From the NCBI GenBank assembly GCA_017940255.1, contig JAGAZB010000014.1, positions 182,489-246,488 of the forward strand: a DNA stretch of 64,000 nt. Reading direction: 5' to 3'. This DNA comes from Treponema sp. (GTDB lineage Bacteria > Spirochaetota > Spirochaetia > Treponematales > Treponemataceae). Numbering within the stretch: position 1 is the first letter of the stretch; each line of letters begins with the position of its first letter. The translations under genes were made by a program, and so were the position numbers. The notes beneath the pieces are model-generated. The model was not told the DNA's origin, made no database searches, and worked only from the letters and a program-made list of their open reading frames with translations. Positions 1 through 7,307 of the stretch are shown here, piece by piece.

Positions 1-1461
1 GTCTACAAAGGTGAGGGCTCCTTCGGTGAGCTTGCACTTTTGGGCGGCGGCCTGAGACAAAAGCAAATCTACCTTGTAGGTTTTGCAAAGCGATTCCAGG
101 CGGCTGGCGGTGTTTACCGTGTCTCCTATAACGGTGTATTCCATTCTGTTTTCTGCACCTATGGTGCCGGCAAAGACAGGTCCTGTGTGAATTCCGATTC
201 CAAAATGAACTTCCGGCAAGCCAACCGCGGTTAAATCTTTATTTACATGGACAAGAGCCTGCCTCATATCAATTGCGGCCTTGTAAGCATCTAGCGCGCT
301 GTTTTCTGAAGAAACTGGTGCGCCAAAAATTGCCATGATGGCATCTCCAATGTACTTGTTTATTATTCCGTGGTGAACTGTAATGCACTGGCCCAAGGCT
401 GTAAAATAGCGATTTAAAAGTGAAACAACATCTTCGGCCGACATTTTTTCACTCATTGCGGTAAAACTTCGTATATCACAGAAAAGAACGGTAACTTCTC
501 TTGTTTCGCCGCCCAGTGCTTTTTCGCCTTCATGCAAAAGGTAGTCGCGCACTTCCGGGTCTACAATTTTTCCAAAGGTGTCCCGCATAAACTCTTTTTC
601 TGCAAGGGAATCGGCCATGTCATTAAAGCTGTCGGCCAGGGTGCCAAGTTCATCTGCGGTAACAACGCCAACTCGGGTTTTGTAATTTCCTTCTTTTATG
701 CGGTCGGCAGCCAGTGTGAGTTTATTCATTGGGCTTATAATGATTTTTGTTAATCCCTTTGTGATTATAAAAGCCAGTATTAATAGAAGAATTGAGATAA
801 AAATGATTCCTGAACTGATTTTTTTTCCAAATTGTATTTCTTCTGTAATGATTGTTGTGAGCAGGAGAATAACCGGGAAAACTGATGAAACCATGTAACT
901 GAATAACATGAGATGTTTAAAAATAGGGCGGAATGAAAATCCGTTTTTCTGTATGTGGCCTTCCGGGAAAACTTTTGGGAGAAGAACCATTCGGTTTAAG
1001 ATTTCTATTAAAATGTAAGAAATTGTGTAGGCTGTCATTCCAGAAAAAACTGCAAAGGCCCAGCTTGAAATGATTATATACTTTATCTTGATCCCTAATT
1101 GTATTTTTGCATAAATTACAAAGGGAATTTCAATAAAATAGTAGAGGTTCCAGCCGATTACTGATGAAAGCGAATAAACAGAGGGAATTTCTGCTATGTT
1201 TTTCATCATCTTTTCTTTTGATTTTGAAATTTTGTGACTGTAGACTATGCAGACAAGGGTTGGAACCAGAAAAGCGGCAATAATGGCATAGTTTGACGCA
1301 TTTTTTCTGGATATGAAATTTATCCAGTTCTGCATGTTTTCTGTATCACTGAGTGGAGTGGCAACTAGGGTTGGAATTAAAACTGCTATTACGTTTGAAA
1401 GAATTACTATCAAACCATATAAACGAACCATGCGATAAATAAACTTTTCTTCTTTCTGCAT
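1..1461 (-). CDS. Membrane adenylate/guanylate cyclase with HAMP domain, 3'-truncated by the window
   Basis: Class III nucleotidyl cyclase, expected to make cAMP or cGMP at the inner membrane. The reading frame opens with ATG at 1461 and runs without a stop to base 1 (487 codons), so the C-terminus lies outside. The N-terminal half has about six hydrophobic segments; after the last comes a HAMP-like linker (PMNKLTLAADRIKEGNY), then the cyclase core with metal-binding motif LFCDIRSFT, the second metal motif YIGDAIMAIFG and the YTVIGDTVNTASRL transition-state motif. This matches the CyaC-like bacterial subgroup in which a Thr replaces the adenine-specifying Asp. A TAAAAT hexamer lies six bases before the ATG, with no ribosome-binding site. 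Family assignment is firm; substrate is not decided. Confidence 0.9.
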   Translation of the reverse strand, partial: MQKEEKFIYRMVRLYGLIVILSNVIAVLIPTLVATPLSDTENMQNWINFISRKNASNYAIIAAFLVPTLVCIVYSHKISKSKEKMMKNIAEIPSVYSLSSVIGWNLYYFIEIPFVIYAKIQLGIKIKYIIISSWAFAVFSGMTAYTISYILIEILNRMVLLPKVFPEGHIQKNGFSFRPIFKHLMLFSYMVSSVFPVILLLTTIITEEIQFGKKISSGIIFISILLLILAFIITKGLTKIIISPMNKLTLAADRIKEGNYKTRVGVVTADELGTLADSFNDMADSLAEKEFMRDTFGKIVDPEVRDYLLHEGEKALGGETREVTVLFCDIRSFTAMSEKMSAEDVVSLLNRYFTALGQCITVHHGIINKYIGDAIMAIFGAPVSSENSALDAYKAAIDMRQALVHVNKDLTAVGLPEVHFGIGIHTGPVFAGTIGAENRMEYTVIGDTVNTASRLESLCKTYKVDLLLSQAAAQKCKLTEGALTFVD

Positions 1462-1494
1462 ATTATTATTTTATCATAGCATGATGTTTTTTAC

Positions 1495-1560
1495 AAAAAA
1501 AAGGGGATGTTTAATAAGATTTGTGACTGCGGTCATTGAGTATTATGCATCCCCCTTTTT
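1495..1560. terminator. A-tract/T-tract hairpin between cyclase and znuA (terminator)
   Basis: AAAAAAAAGGGGATG (1495-1509) pairs with CATCCCCCTTTTT (1548-1560), with a small inner GTGAC/GTCA hairpin. It sits 8 bases beyond the stop codon of the minus-strand zinc-binding protein gene, so it can end that transcript. Its left arm (GGGGATGTTTAATAAG) resembles the arm of the larger palindrome at 11666-11804. Confidence 0.6.
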
Positions 1561-1568
1561 AGCGCTTT

Positions 1569-2624
1569 TTATTTGAGGGCTTCTTCTAAGACTTTGAGGT
1601 TTTCTTCCATGATTGAAAGATAACTTGTGCCTTTCTGAGCCTGCTTTAAGCTTGTAGACTGAATTGAGTCTAGTGTAAGAACTTTTGCATTCTTTTTCTT
1701 TGTGTTTTCTACGATTGTGCGGGCAATTTTTCCGTCTCCGCTTTCAATTTTAAGAACTGTATTCAAGTCAAGTTCGTCAACTTTTTTTGAAAGGAAGATT
1801 ACGGTTTCAAAACTTGCTTCGGTTTCTGCCGAACAGCCAACAAAGGCCGCAAAGTAGTCAAGGCCGTAGTCGTCTACAAGGTAGCGGAATGGGAAGCGGT
1901 CGCCAAAGAGCAGGGTGTTTTTTGAGCCGGCTTTTACGGCTGCGGCGTATTTTGCGTCCAGGGCGTCCAGACGCTCTGTGTAGGCTGCAAGGTTTGCTTT
2001 GTAGCTTGCGGCGTTTGCGGCGTCTTTTTCACAGAGGGCAGAAGCAATTTCTGCACTTAAGATTTTTGCATTTTTGAGTGAAAGCCAAACATGTTCGTCG
2101 TTTTCAACTTCTTCGTCGTCATGGTGGTGATGATGATGACCTTCTGCCTCGTGGTCGTGATCATGGGCGTCGTCATCATCGTCATCGTGGTCTGCGTCGT
2201 GGTGCCCATGCTCGTGTTCGTCATCATCTTCTGCCTGCATACCTTCCTTAATTTCTTCTGCTTTTACTCTGTCTCCCAAAGTTTCCATAAGGTTTATTAC
2301 CTTCATGTCTTTGTTGCGGGCATTTTTAAGGGCGTCTTCTACCCATTCATCACTTTCTCCGCCCACATAAACAAAAATATCTGCTGTAGAAAGTTTTGCA
2401 ATATCCTGAATTGAAGGCTGGTAAGAGTGAAGGTCCACTCCGTTTGCAAGAAGCAGGGTGAGTTCTACATTCTTTTTGTTTTCGCCAATGATTTCGCGAG
2501 CCCAGTCGTATTCCGGGAAGATTGTGGTTACCACTTTGATTTTTTCAGATTTTTTTGCTTTTGCAGCAAATGCTGAGGTTGTGAGTGCAGAAAAAACTGC
2601 AAGTATTAAAAATATTTTTTTCAT
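1569..2624 (-). CDS. znuA: Zinc ABC transporter substrate-binding protein (ZnuA/AdcA type)
   Basis: Periplasmic metal-binding receptor of a zinc/manganese ABC importer, 351 residues. Signal peptide MKKIFLILAVFSALTTSAFA is followed by the cluster A-I metal-binding fold: VVTTIFPEYDWAREI, a first ligand in VDLHSYQPS, and a very long acidic His-rich loop (about residues 134-175) characteristic of zinc-type rather than manganese-type receptors, then DEHVWLSLKNA. The ATG at 2624 is preferred over an in-frame upstream start at 2693 because AAGGAG lies just upstream and the signal peptide begins here. No permease or ATPase gene is adjacent, so the rest of the transporter must lie elsewhere. It lies downstream, in the same direction, of the Fur/Zur gene, but 224 bases of repeats intervene and I saw no Fur box directly before it. 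Confidence 0.9.
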   Translation of the reverse strand: MKKIFLILAVFSALTTSAFAAKAKKSEKIKVVTTIFPEYDWAREIIGENKKNVELTLLLANGVDLHSYQPSIQDIAKLSTADIFVYVGGESDEWVEDALKNARNKDMKVINLMETLGDRVKAEEIKEGMQAEDDDEHEHGHHDADHDDDDDDAHDHDHEAEGHHHHHHDDEEVENDEHVWLSLKNAKILSAEIASALCEKDAANAASYKANLAAYTERLDALDAKYAAAVKAGSKNTLLFGDRFPFRYLVDDYGLDYFAAFVGCSAETEASFETVIFLSKKVDELDLNTVLKIESGDGKIARTIVENTKKKNAKVLTLDSIQSTSLKQAQKGTSYLSIMEENLKVLEEALK

Positions 2625-2680
2625 TATAAAACTCCTTGTTTTCAATATATTTGTTAGATAAAGCCAGGCGTTGTAACCGA

Positions 2681-2795
2681 GTTTGCTTCGCAAACATCGC
2701 AGGGGCGGCGATTGAGCCCCGCAGAGGGGGTAGCAGAAAAGACGGTGGTTGAGCTTGTCGAAACTACTGTCTTTGGAGCGAGCGGACTTCCCCCT
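2681..2795. repeat. Intergenic repeat with GCAGAGGGGGTAG core (copy 1)
   Basis: A GTTTGC/GCAAAC hairpin (2681-2695) is followed by CCCCGCAGAGGGGGTAG (2717-2733), the common hairpin-forming phrase GGTTGAGCTTGTCGAAAC (2746-2763) and GACTTCCCCCT (2785-2795). The same two G/C-run blocks in the same order recur at 18476-18530, also preceded by a hairpin. No coding potential seen. Confidence 0.6.
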
Positions 2796-2820
2796 CCTTA
2801 CTACCTATGCTGTGCTGTCC

Positions 2821-2853
2821 GTGTCATTGTCGGACTTGATCCGACAATCTAAA
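2821..2853. repeat. REP-like hairpin TGTCATT...AATCT (copy 1)
   Basis: ATTGTCGGA (2826-2834) and TCCGACAAT (2840-2848) form a perfect 9-bp stem with loop CTTGA, preceded by GTGTC and followed by CTAAA. Similar units occur at 11692, 11747 (inverted) and 29504. Its right edge overlaps the end of the small membrane-protein gene. Confidence 0.65.
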
Positions 2854-3148
2854 TTAATAGTTTGATTTTCTGGGTAACCAGAGTTGCTGCGGCAAAAATT
2901 GTCCCAGAAAAAAGTGTAATGATTTTAAGGTAGGAATGAAAACTCTCTGCAGCTGTCTGTTTAGCACCGCTAAGGAAATTTCTTGTGTTATGAATAATTT
3001 GAAGAACAAGACAGAGCTGACAGTTTTCTTCATGACAATGCTCTTTGTGTCCTGCGTGACTGGCTTCAAAAATTGTCAGAGTAAAAAGAGAAAGTATGAA
3101 GATTAAAGCTGCAATTCTTAAAATTGCTATTTTGTTTTGTTTAAGCAT
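2849..3148 (-). CDS. Small Cys/His-containing membrane protein of unknown function
   Basis: 99 residues, not recognised as a named family. An N-terminal hydrophobic segment (about residues 8-28) is followed by the short motif HAGHKEHCHEENCQLC, rich in His, Cys and Glu and plausible as a metal-binding site outside the membrane, and a second hydrophobic segment (about 73-93). The start codon lies inside the end of the Fur/Zur gene (22-base overlap), so the two are translationally linked and co-transcribed. Position directly behind a metal-dependent repressor and before znuA suggests a role in metal sensing or uptake; that is inference. Related short proteins carrying such an HCxEEnCxxC segment are annotated only as hypothetical as far as I know. 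Confidence 0.7.
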   Translation of the reverse strand: MLKQNKIAILRIAALIFILSLFTLTIFEASHAGHKEHCHEENCQLCLVLQIIHNTRNFLSGAKQTAAESFHSYLKIITLFSGTIFAAATLVTQKIKLLI

Positions 3149-3546
3149 TCAGTACAGACTCCGTAAAAAACAGTTCTAAGAGGATTAATAACAAAACCGT
3201 GTTCTGTTTTTAAGTGGCCTCCCAGTTCTTCTAATTCTTCGCATTCCAGATGGATAAGGCGGCCGCAGAGTTCGCACTTTAAGTGAAAGTGTTTTTCTGC
3301 TGAATTGCATTTTTCGCCATCATATTCAAAGCAGGCTGCAGAGTGGTCATCTATAAAATATTTCTGGATTTTTCCTTCATTTACAAGCTTTTCCAGCTGG
3401 CGGTAAATTGTTGCAATTCCAATAGAAATCTTTTTTTCTTCAAAATGAGCGCGCACATCTTCTGCAGTGAAGTGTTTTCCCTGCATTTCTTTTAGATAAG
3501 ATAAAAGTAAATCCTGCTGACGTGTTTTGTAGCCTGTTTTCTGCAT
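3127..3546 (-). CDS. Fur/Zur-family metalloregulator
   Basis: 139-residue ferric-uptake-regulator family repressor: N-terminal winged helix (TAEDVRAHFEEKKISIGIAT, then IYRQLEKLVNEGKI), hinge, and C-terminal dimerisation domain with HFHLKCELCGRLIHLECEEL and a second CTEC pair, giving the two CxxC structural zinc motifs. Its neighbours (zinc receptor and Cys/His protein) favour Zur, but the sequence alone cannot separate Zur from Fur or PerR. The start at 3546 is supported by position downstream of a strong promoter whose transcription start falls inside a perfect Fur-type palindrome, so the gene is probably autorepressed. Confidence 0.88.
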   Translation of the reverse strand: MQKTGYKTRQQDLLLSYLKEMQGKHFTAEDVRAHFEEKKISIGIATIYRQLEKLVNEGKIQKYFIDDHSAACFEYDGEKCNSAEKHFHLKCELCGRLIHLECEELEELGGHLKTEHGFVINPLRTVFYGVCTECLNKTK

Positions 3547-3561
3547 CTTCTCTACGCTTCC

Positions 3562-3584
3562 AATTTGATAATGATTATCAAATT
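3562..3584. promoter_or_regulatory. Perfect 23-bp Fur/Zur-type operator
   Basis: AATTTGATAAT-G-ATTATCAAATT is an 11-1-11 perfect palindrome centred on base 3573. Its core TGATAATnATTATCA equals the classical 7-1-7 Fur box. It covers the predicted start site of the Fur/Zur promoter and lies 16 bases before the Fur/Zur ATG. Confidence 0.9.
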
Positions 3585-3609
3585 ATATGAATTGCACAAA
3601 AAATGTCAA
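3582..3609 (-). promoter_or_regulatory. Fur/Zur gene promoter, TTGACA-N16-TATAAT
   Basis: On the minus strand TTGACA (3609-3604), 16 bases, then TATAAT (3587-3582). The expected start site near 3575 falls in the centre of the operator, so bound repressor would occlude polymerase. Confidence 0.85.
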
Positions 3610-3690
3610 TTAAATTAATGTCTTAGTTGAATAAAATATAATTGTACAATTTGTATAATTATTTTTAATACTATTTTTTCAATTATAGTG

Positions 3691-3696
3691 TATAAT
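3691..3696 (+). promoter_or_regulatory. Probable -10 of the lar operon
   Basis: TATAAT at 3691-3696 (a second one at 3654-3659) precedes the first membrane-protein gene by about 55 bases; no good -35 is visible. The leader ends in a strong AGGAGG at 3741. The Fur-type operator lies over 100 bases upstream, so regulation of this side by it is uncertain. Confidence 0.5.
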
Positions 3697-3752
3697 GTAG
3701 ATGAATAAAAAACAGGATAAGCTATAATGCTTTCCAACTCAGGAGGTCTATA

Positions 3753-4184
3753 ATGGCATGTTTTACAGTCCCTGCTACAGAAGCAATTATTACAACAATC
3801 GCAGGAAAAATTATTAAATCTAAAGAAATGAAAGCTGGTCTTAGTGGCAGCGTTAGTACAAAAGCTGATGAAAATACAGATAATGTTCCAAAAATTTCAT
3901 TTTCAACTAAGCTTGGCTGGTTGAACAAAATGCTTTGGGGCGGTTCTGCCTTGCTGGCATTCGAACACGTTTGGCATGGAGAAGTCCTTCCTTTCTTCCC
4001 ATTCCTTACAGCCGTAAAAGATGGAAATGTTGCAGAAATGCTTCATGAAATGGCTACAACAGGTGTAACAATGGCTCTGCTTGTAACTGGGGTGTGGGCT
4101 ATTATGGTTGGAGTTTCTTCGATAATCGAAAAAAATAACTCTAAAAAAGAAAATTCTTCTGTTATAAACGGAGCTCTTGCATGA
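3753..4184 (+). CDS. Small membrane protein upstream of lar genes, function unknown
   Basis: 143 residues, not a family I can name with a function. The N-terminus MACFTVPATEAIITTIAGKI is followed by a Lys/Asp-rich stretch, a first membrane segment with several His (LLAFEHVWHGEVLPFF, about residues 68-85) and a second (about 106-128). Start chosen from AGGAGG nine bases upstream. The stop overlaps the next ATG (ATGA), and the gene is the first of an apparent five-gene operon ending with larC, so it may serve nickel handling or the enzyme that uses the cofactor; this is inferred from context only. Confidence 0.75.
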   Translation: MACFTVPATEAIITTIAGKIIKSKEMKAGLSGSVSTKADENTDNVPKISFSTKLGWLNKMLWGGSALLAFEHVWHGEVLPFFPFLTAVKDGNVAEMLHEMATTGVTMALLVTGVWAIMVGVSSIIEKNNSKKENSSVINGALA

Positions 4185-4495
4185 CACTTTTAACAACAGT
4201 TTTTGCAGCTTTAATTTCTTCTATTATTTGGTATAGAAAAGAAGAAGCCCGTGATCTTAAAGTAGGCACCTTGAGCCTTATGTATTGGGGTGCTTCTATA
4301 ATGTGGTTTGTAGATTCAATTTTTGAGTATGCAGAACTTGGTGCAGAAGCCTTTGTTCCTTCTCCTCTTGATATGCTTAATGATTTATACCTGGGCCTTT
4401 CTGTTGTTGCACTGGGATTAATCATCTGGCTTGTTCTTCTTCTTGTTCGTGATCCAAAAGGCGTTGTAAAAGCTGTTCTTTTTAAGAGAAAATAA
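4181..4495 (+). CDS. Small three-helix membrane protein, function unknown
   Basis: 104 residues with three hydrophobic segments (about 2-18, 30-46 and 72-92) separated by short charged loops, including YRKEEARDLKVGTLSLMYWG. ATG at 4181 overlaps the previous stop as ATGA and is preceded by GGAG. It ends one base before larE. With its neighbour it forms a two-protein membrane unit that is translationally coupled and placed ahead of nickel-pincer cofactor genes. I see no transporter signature or metal motif in it and cannot assign a reaction. Confidence 0.75.
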   Translation: MTLLTTVFAALISSIIWYRKEEARDLKVGTLSLMYWGASIMWFVDSIFEYAELGAEAFVPSPLDMLNDLYLGLSVVALGLIIWLVLLLVRDPKGVVKAVLFKRK

Positions 4496-4496
4496 T

Positions 4497-5252
4497 TTGG
4501 ATTTAAAAGAATTTTTTACTCAACACCGTCGTGTGGCGATTGCCTTTTCCGGCGGTGTTGATTCGGCTTATCTTCTGTGGGCGGCAAAACTTTTTGCTCA
4601 GGAGGTAAGGGCTTATTATGTGAAATCTGCCTTTCAGCCATCTTTTGAATATGAAGACGCCCTTCGCTTTTCAAAAGAATATGATATTCCTTTACATGTT
4701 ATAAAGGCTGATATTCTGGCAGATTCTATAGTTACTTCAAATCCTGCCAACCGCTGTTATTACTGTAAAAGAGTAATTTTTTCAAAAATATTAGAAGAGG
4801 CTCAAAAAGATGGTTTTAACATTGTGTTAGACGGAACTAATGCCAGTGATGATGTAAATGATCGTCCTGGGGTAAAAGCCCTGCAGGAATTAAAGGTTTT
4901 ATCTCCTTTGCGGGAATGTGGACTTACTAAAACCCAGATTAGGAAGCGTTCTAAAGAAGCGGGGCTTTTTACCTGGAATAAGGCTTCTTATGCCTGCCTT
5001 GCAACTAGAATTCCTTCCGGCACTTCTATTACTCAGGAAGATTTGGAAATAACGGAAAAGGCAGAAAGTTTTCTTTCTCAACTTGGTTTTACTAACTTTA
5101 GGGTCAGAATGATGAATAAAAAGCTTGCAAAAATGGAGTTGTGTGAAAATCAGCTTAAACTTTTTTTAGAAAATCACGAAAAAATTAATTCTGAACTAAA
5201 AAAATATTACAGCAAGGTTTTGTTAGATTTGGAGATGCGGAATGAACAGTGA
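4497..5252 (+). CDS. larE: LarE, ATP-dependent sacrificial sulfur transferase
   Basis: Adds sulfur to the pyridinium dicarboxylate precursor of the nickel-pincer (NPN) cofactor after adenylating it. 251 residues. The PP-loop AFSGGVDSAYLL (16-27) binds ATP; NRCYYCKRVIF (86-96) and SYACLATRIPSG (164-175) are the family motifs. Three cysteines (C87, C90, C167) are present; LarE homologues with three cysteines are proposed to use an Fe-S cluster instead of sacrificing a single Cys. The start appears to be TTG at 4497, one base after the previous stop, without a strong ribosome-binding site, which suggests translational coupling. It overlaps larB by 11 bases. Confidence 0.92.
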   Translation: MDLKEFFTQHRRVAIAFSGGVDSAYLLWAAKLFAQEVRAYYVKSAFQPSFEYEDALRFSKEYDIPLHVIKADILADSIVTSNPANRCYYCKRVIFSKILEEAQKDGFNIVLDGTNASDDVNDRPGVKALQELKVLSPLRECGLTKTQIRKRSKEAGLFTWNKASYACLATRIPSGTSITQEDLEITEKAESFLSQLGFTNFRVRMMNKKLAKMELCENQLKLFLENHEKINSELKKYYSKVLLDLEMRNEQ

Positions 5253-5985
5253 TATAAAGCTTCTTCTTGAAAAGGTAAGGGATGGCAAAACTTCAATTGA
5301 TGAAGCACTGCTTGAAATAAAAAAAGAGCCTTTTGAAGATATTGGCTATGCTAAGATTGATTTGCACAGAAAAGTAAGGCAGGGGGCTGCCGAAGTTATT
5401 TATGGGGCCGGAAAAAGTGCTGAGCAGATTATTGGAATTGTGAAGGCTATGCAAAAATCTGGGCAGAATACCATTTTGATTACCCGCCTTGATGAAAATA
5501 AAGCGGAATGCATTTCTAAAGAAGTAGAATTTGATTATAGAAAGGAAGCTAAAATTGGTATTGTTGGAAAAATGCCGGAAGCTTCTGGGAGGGGCACTAT
5601 TGTAGTTGCAACTGGCGGCACCAGCGATATTCCTGTTGCGGAAGAGGCTGCTTTGACTGCGGAAGTGCTTGGAAATAAGGTTGTTCGCCTCTACGATGTT
5701 GGGGTTTCTGGACTTCACCGTCTGCTTTCCCACATGGACGAAATTATGAGCGCAAGCGTTATTGTTGCGGTTGCTGGAATGGAAGGGGCTCTTGCCAGTG
5801 TAATTGGCGGCCTTGCTGATTGTCCTGTGATTGCGGTTCCCACAAGCGTTGGTTATGGGGCTTCTTTTAATGGACTTTCTGCTCTTCTTTCTATGCTTAA
5901 TTCCTGTGCGAGTGGAGTTTCTGTCGTAAATATTGATAATGGTTTTGGTGCGGGTTATCAGGCAAGTATGATTAATCATGTGTAA
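5242..5985 (+). CDS. larB: LarB, nicotinate adenine dinucleotide carboxylase/hydrolase
   Basis: First enzyme of nickel-pincer cofactor synthesis: carboxylates the pyridinium ring of NaAD and cleaves the phosphoanhydride to give the dicarboxylate mononucleotide. 247 residues, resembling the PurE carboxylase fold: KIDLHRKVRQGAAEVIYG (38-55), the glycine-rich IVVATGGTSDIPVAEEAA segment, and the AGMEGALASVIGGL and PTSVGYGASFNGL motifs. It starts inside larE (11-base overlap) behind GGAGATG and is followed 32 bases later by larC. Length and motifs are normal for the family. Confidence 0.92.
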   Translation: MNSDIKLLLEKVRDGKTSIDEALLEIKKEPFEDIGYAKIDLHRKVRQGAAEVIYGAGKSAEQIIGIVKAMQKSGQNTILITRLDENKAECISKEVEFDYRKEAKIGIVGKMPEASGRGTIVVATGGTSDIPVAEEAALTAEVLGNKVVRLYDVGVSGLHRLLSHMDEIMSASVIVAVAGMEGALASVIGGLADCPVIAVPTSVGYGASFNGLSALLSMLNSCASGVSVVNIDNGFGAGYQASMINHV

Positions 5986-6017
5986 ACTGGTTTGTCGACT
6001 GCACTTTTGGAGGATGA

Positions 6018-7295
6018 ATGAAAACTCTGTATTTAGATTTACCAATGGGTGCTGCCGGCGATATGCTGAGCGCGGCTCTTTATGAACTTTTATCTGATGA
6101 TGAAAAAAATGCTTTTTTGAATGAAATAAATAAGTGCGGGATTCCTGGGGTGCAGGTTTCTGCAGAGGCTTCTGTAAAATGCGGAATTACAGGAACTCAT
6201 TTTAAGGTTGCGGTAAATGGTGAAGAAGAGGAAAGTTTAGATCATCATAATCATCATGATGAAGAACATGAACATTCACACGAACACGAGCATTCACATG
6301 AACACGAGCCTGAACACACTCACGAGCATAGTCACGGGGAAGGGCATCATCACCATCATACAAGCCTGGCAGAAATTGAAGCTCTTATTGAAAAGCTTCT
6401 TTTGCCTTCAGCTGTAAGAGAAGCTGTAAAAGAAGTTTACAAACTGATTGCCCAGGCAGAAAGTCATGTGCATGGTCTTCCTGTTACAGACATTCACTTT
6501 CATGAAGTGGGCACAATGGATGCGCTTGCAGATATAAGCGCAGTTTGTCTTTTGATGAATAAAATTGGAGCCGAAAAGGTGTGTGCTTCTGCCGTGAATG
6601 TTGGATTTGGACAGGTTCACTGTGCTCACGGCATTCTTCCGGTTCCGGCTCCTGCAACTGCCTATATTTTAAAAGACATTCCTGTTTACAGCGGTTCAAT
6701 TTCCGGTGAATTGTGTACTCCAACAGGAGCCGCTTTGCTTAAGCATTTTGTCAGCTCTTTTGGTAATATGCCTCCAATGAAAATGTCTGCAATCGGTTAT
6801 GGAATGGGGAAAAAGGATTTTGAGGCTGCTAACTGCCTGCGTGCTATTCTTGGCCAGGCTGATGATAAACCAGAGCAGATTTTAGAGTATACCTGTAATC
6901 TGGATGACATTAGTGCCGAGCGAATTGCTTTTGCTATGGAGCAGCTTTTTGAAGCGGGCGCTGTGGAAGCCTATACAATTCCTGTTACCATGAAAAAATC
7001 TCGGCCTGGAAATCTGCTTTGTGTTATGTGCCGCGAGCGCGATAAAGAAAAAATCCTGCAGACAATTTTTAAGCATACAACAACTCTTGGGGTGCGCGAA
7101 AATATAAGTAACCGCTATTTTTTGTCCCGACAGATAGAAAAAATTGAAACAGAGTTTGGTCAGATAAGAATTAAAAAAGCAGAAGGTTATGGTGTAAGGC
7201 GGGCAAAGTATGAGTATGAAGATTTGGCTGCAATTGCACGAAAAACTGGCCTTTCGATTGATGAAATTACCCGAAAATTGCCGGCTGTGAATTAA
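6018..7295 (+). CDS. larC: LarC, nickel insertion protein (single-ORF form)
   Basis: CTP-dependent nickel insertase that completes the nickel-pincer cofactor. 425 residues starting MKTLYLDLPMGAAGDMLSAA, the typical LarC1 N-terminus, behind GGAGGATGA. Residues about 75-118 form a strongly His/Glu-rich loop, likely a nickel store. The C-terminal half (YTCNLDDISAERIAFAMEQL onward) is the LarC2 domain. In Lactiplantibacillus plantarum LarC1 and LarC2 are joined by ribosomal frameshifting; here one uninterrupted frame encodes both. No LarA-type racemase follows: the next gene is on the opposite strand, so the user of the cofactor is encoded elsewhere. Confidence 0.93.
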   Translation: MKTLYLDLPMGAAGDMLSAALYELLSDDEKNAFLNEINKCGIPGVQVSAEASVKCGITGTHFKVAVNGEEEESLDHHNHHDEEHEHSHEHEHSHEHEPEHTHEHSHGEGHHHHHTSLAEIEALIEKLLLPSAVREAVKEVYKLIAQAESHVHGLPVTDIHFHEVGTMDALADISAVCLLMNKIGAEKVCASAVNVGFGQVHCAHGILPVPAPATAYILKDIPVYSGSISGELCTPTGAALLKHFVSSFGNMPPMKMSAIGYGMGKKDFEAANCLRAILGQADDKPEQILEYTCNLDDISAERIAFAMEQLFEAGAVEAYTIPVTMKKSRPGNLLCVMCRERDKEKILQTIFKHTTTLGVRENISNRYFLSRQIEKIETEFGQIRIKKAEGYGVRRAKYEYEDLAAIARKTGLSIDEITRKLPAVN

Positions 7296-7307
7296 TAATT
7301 TATTACT

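Noticed and set aside
2091..2414. Plus-strand ORF of Val/Met/Phe-rich 'membrane protein' opposite znuA
   Set aside because: It is the antisense of the His/Asp-rich loop; hydrophobicity is a by-product of GAT/CAT codons on the other strand, and it has no start signals.
5293..6045. 250-codon minus-strand ORF opposite larB
   Set aside because: larB motifs are intact on the plus strand; the antisense frame resembles no protein.
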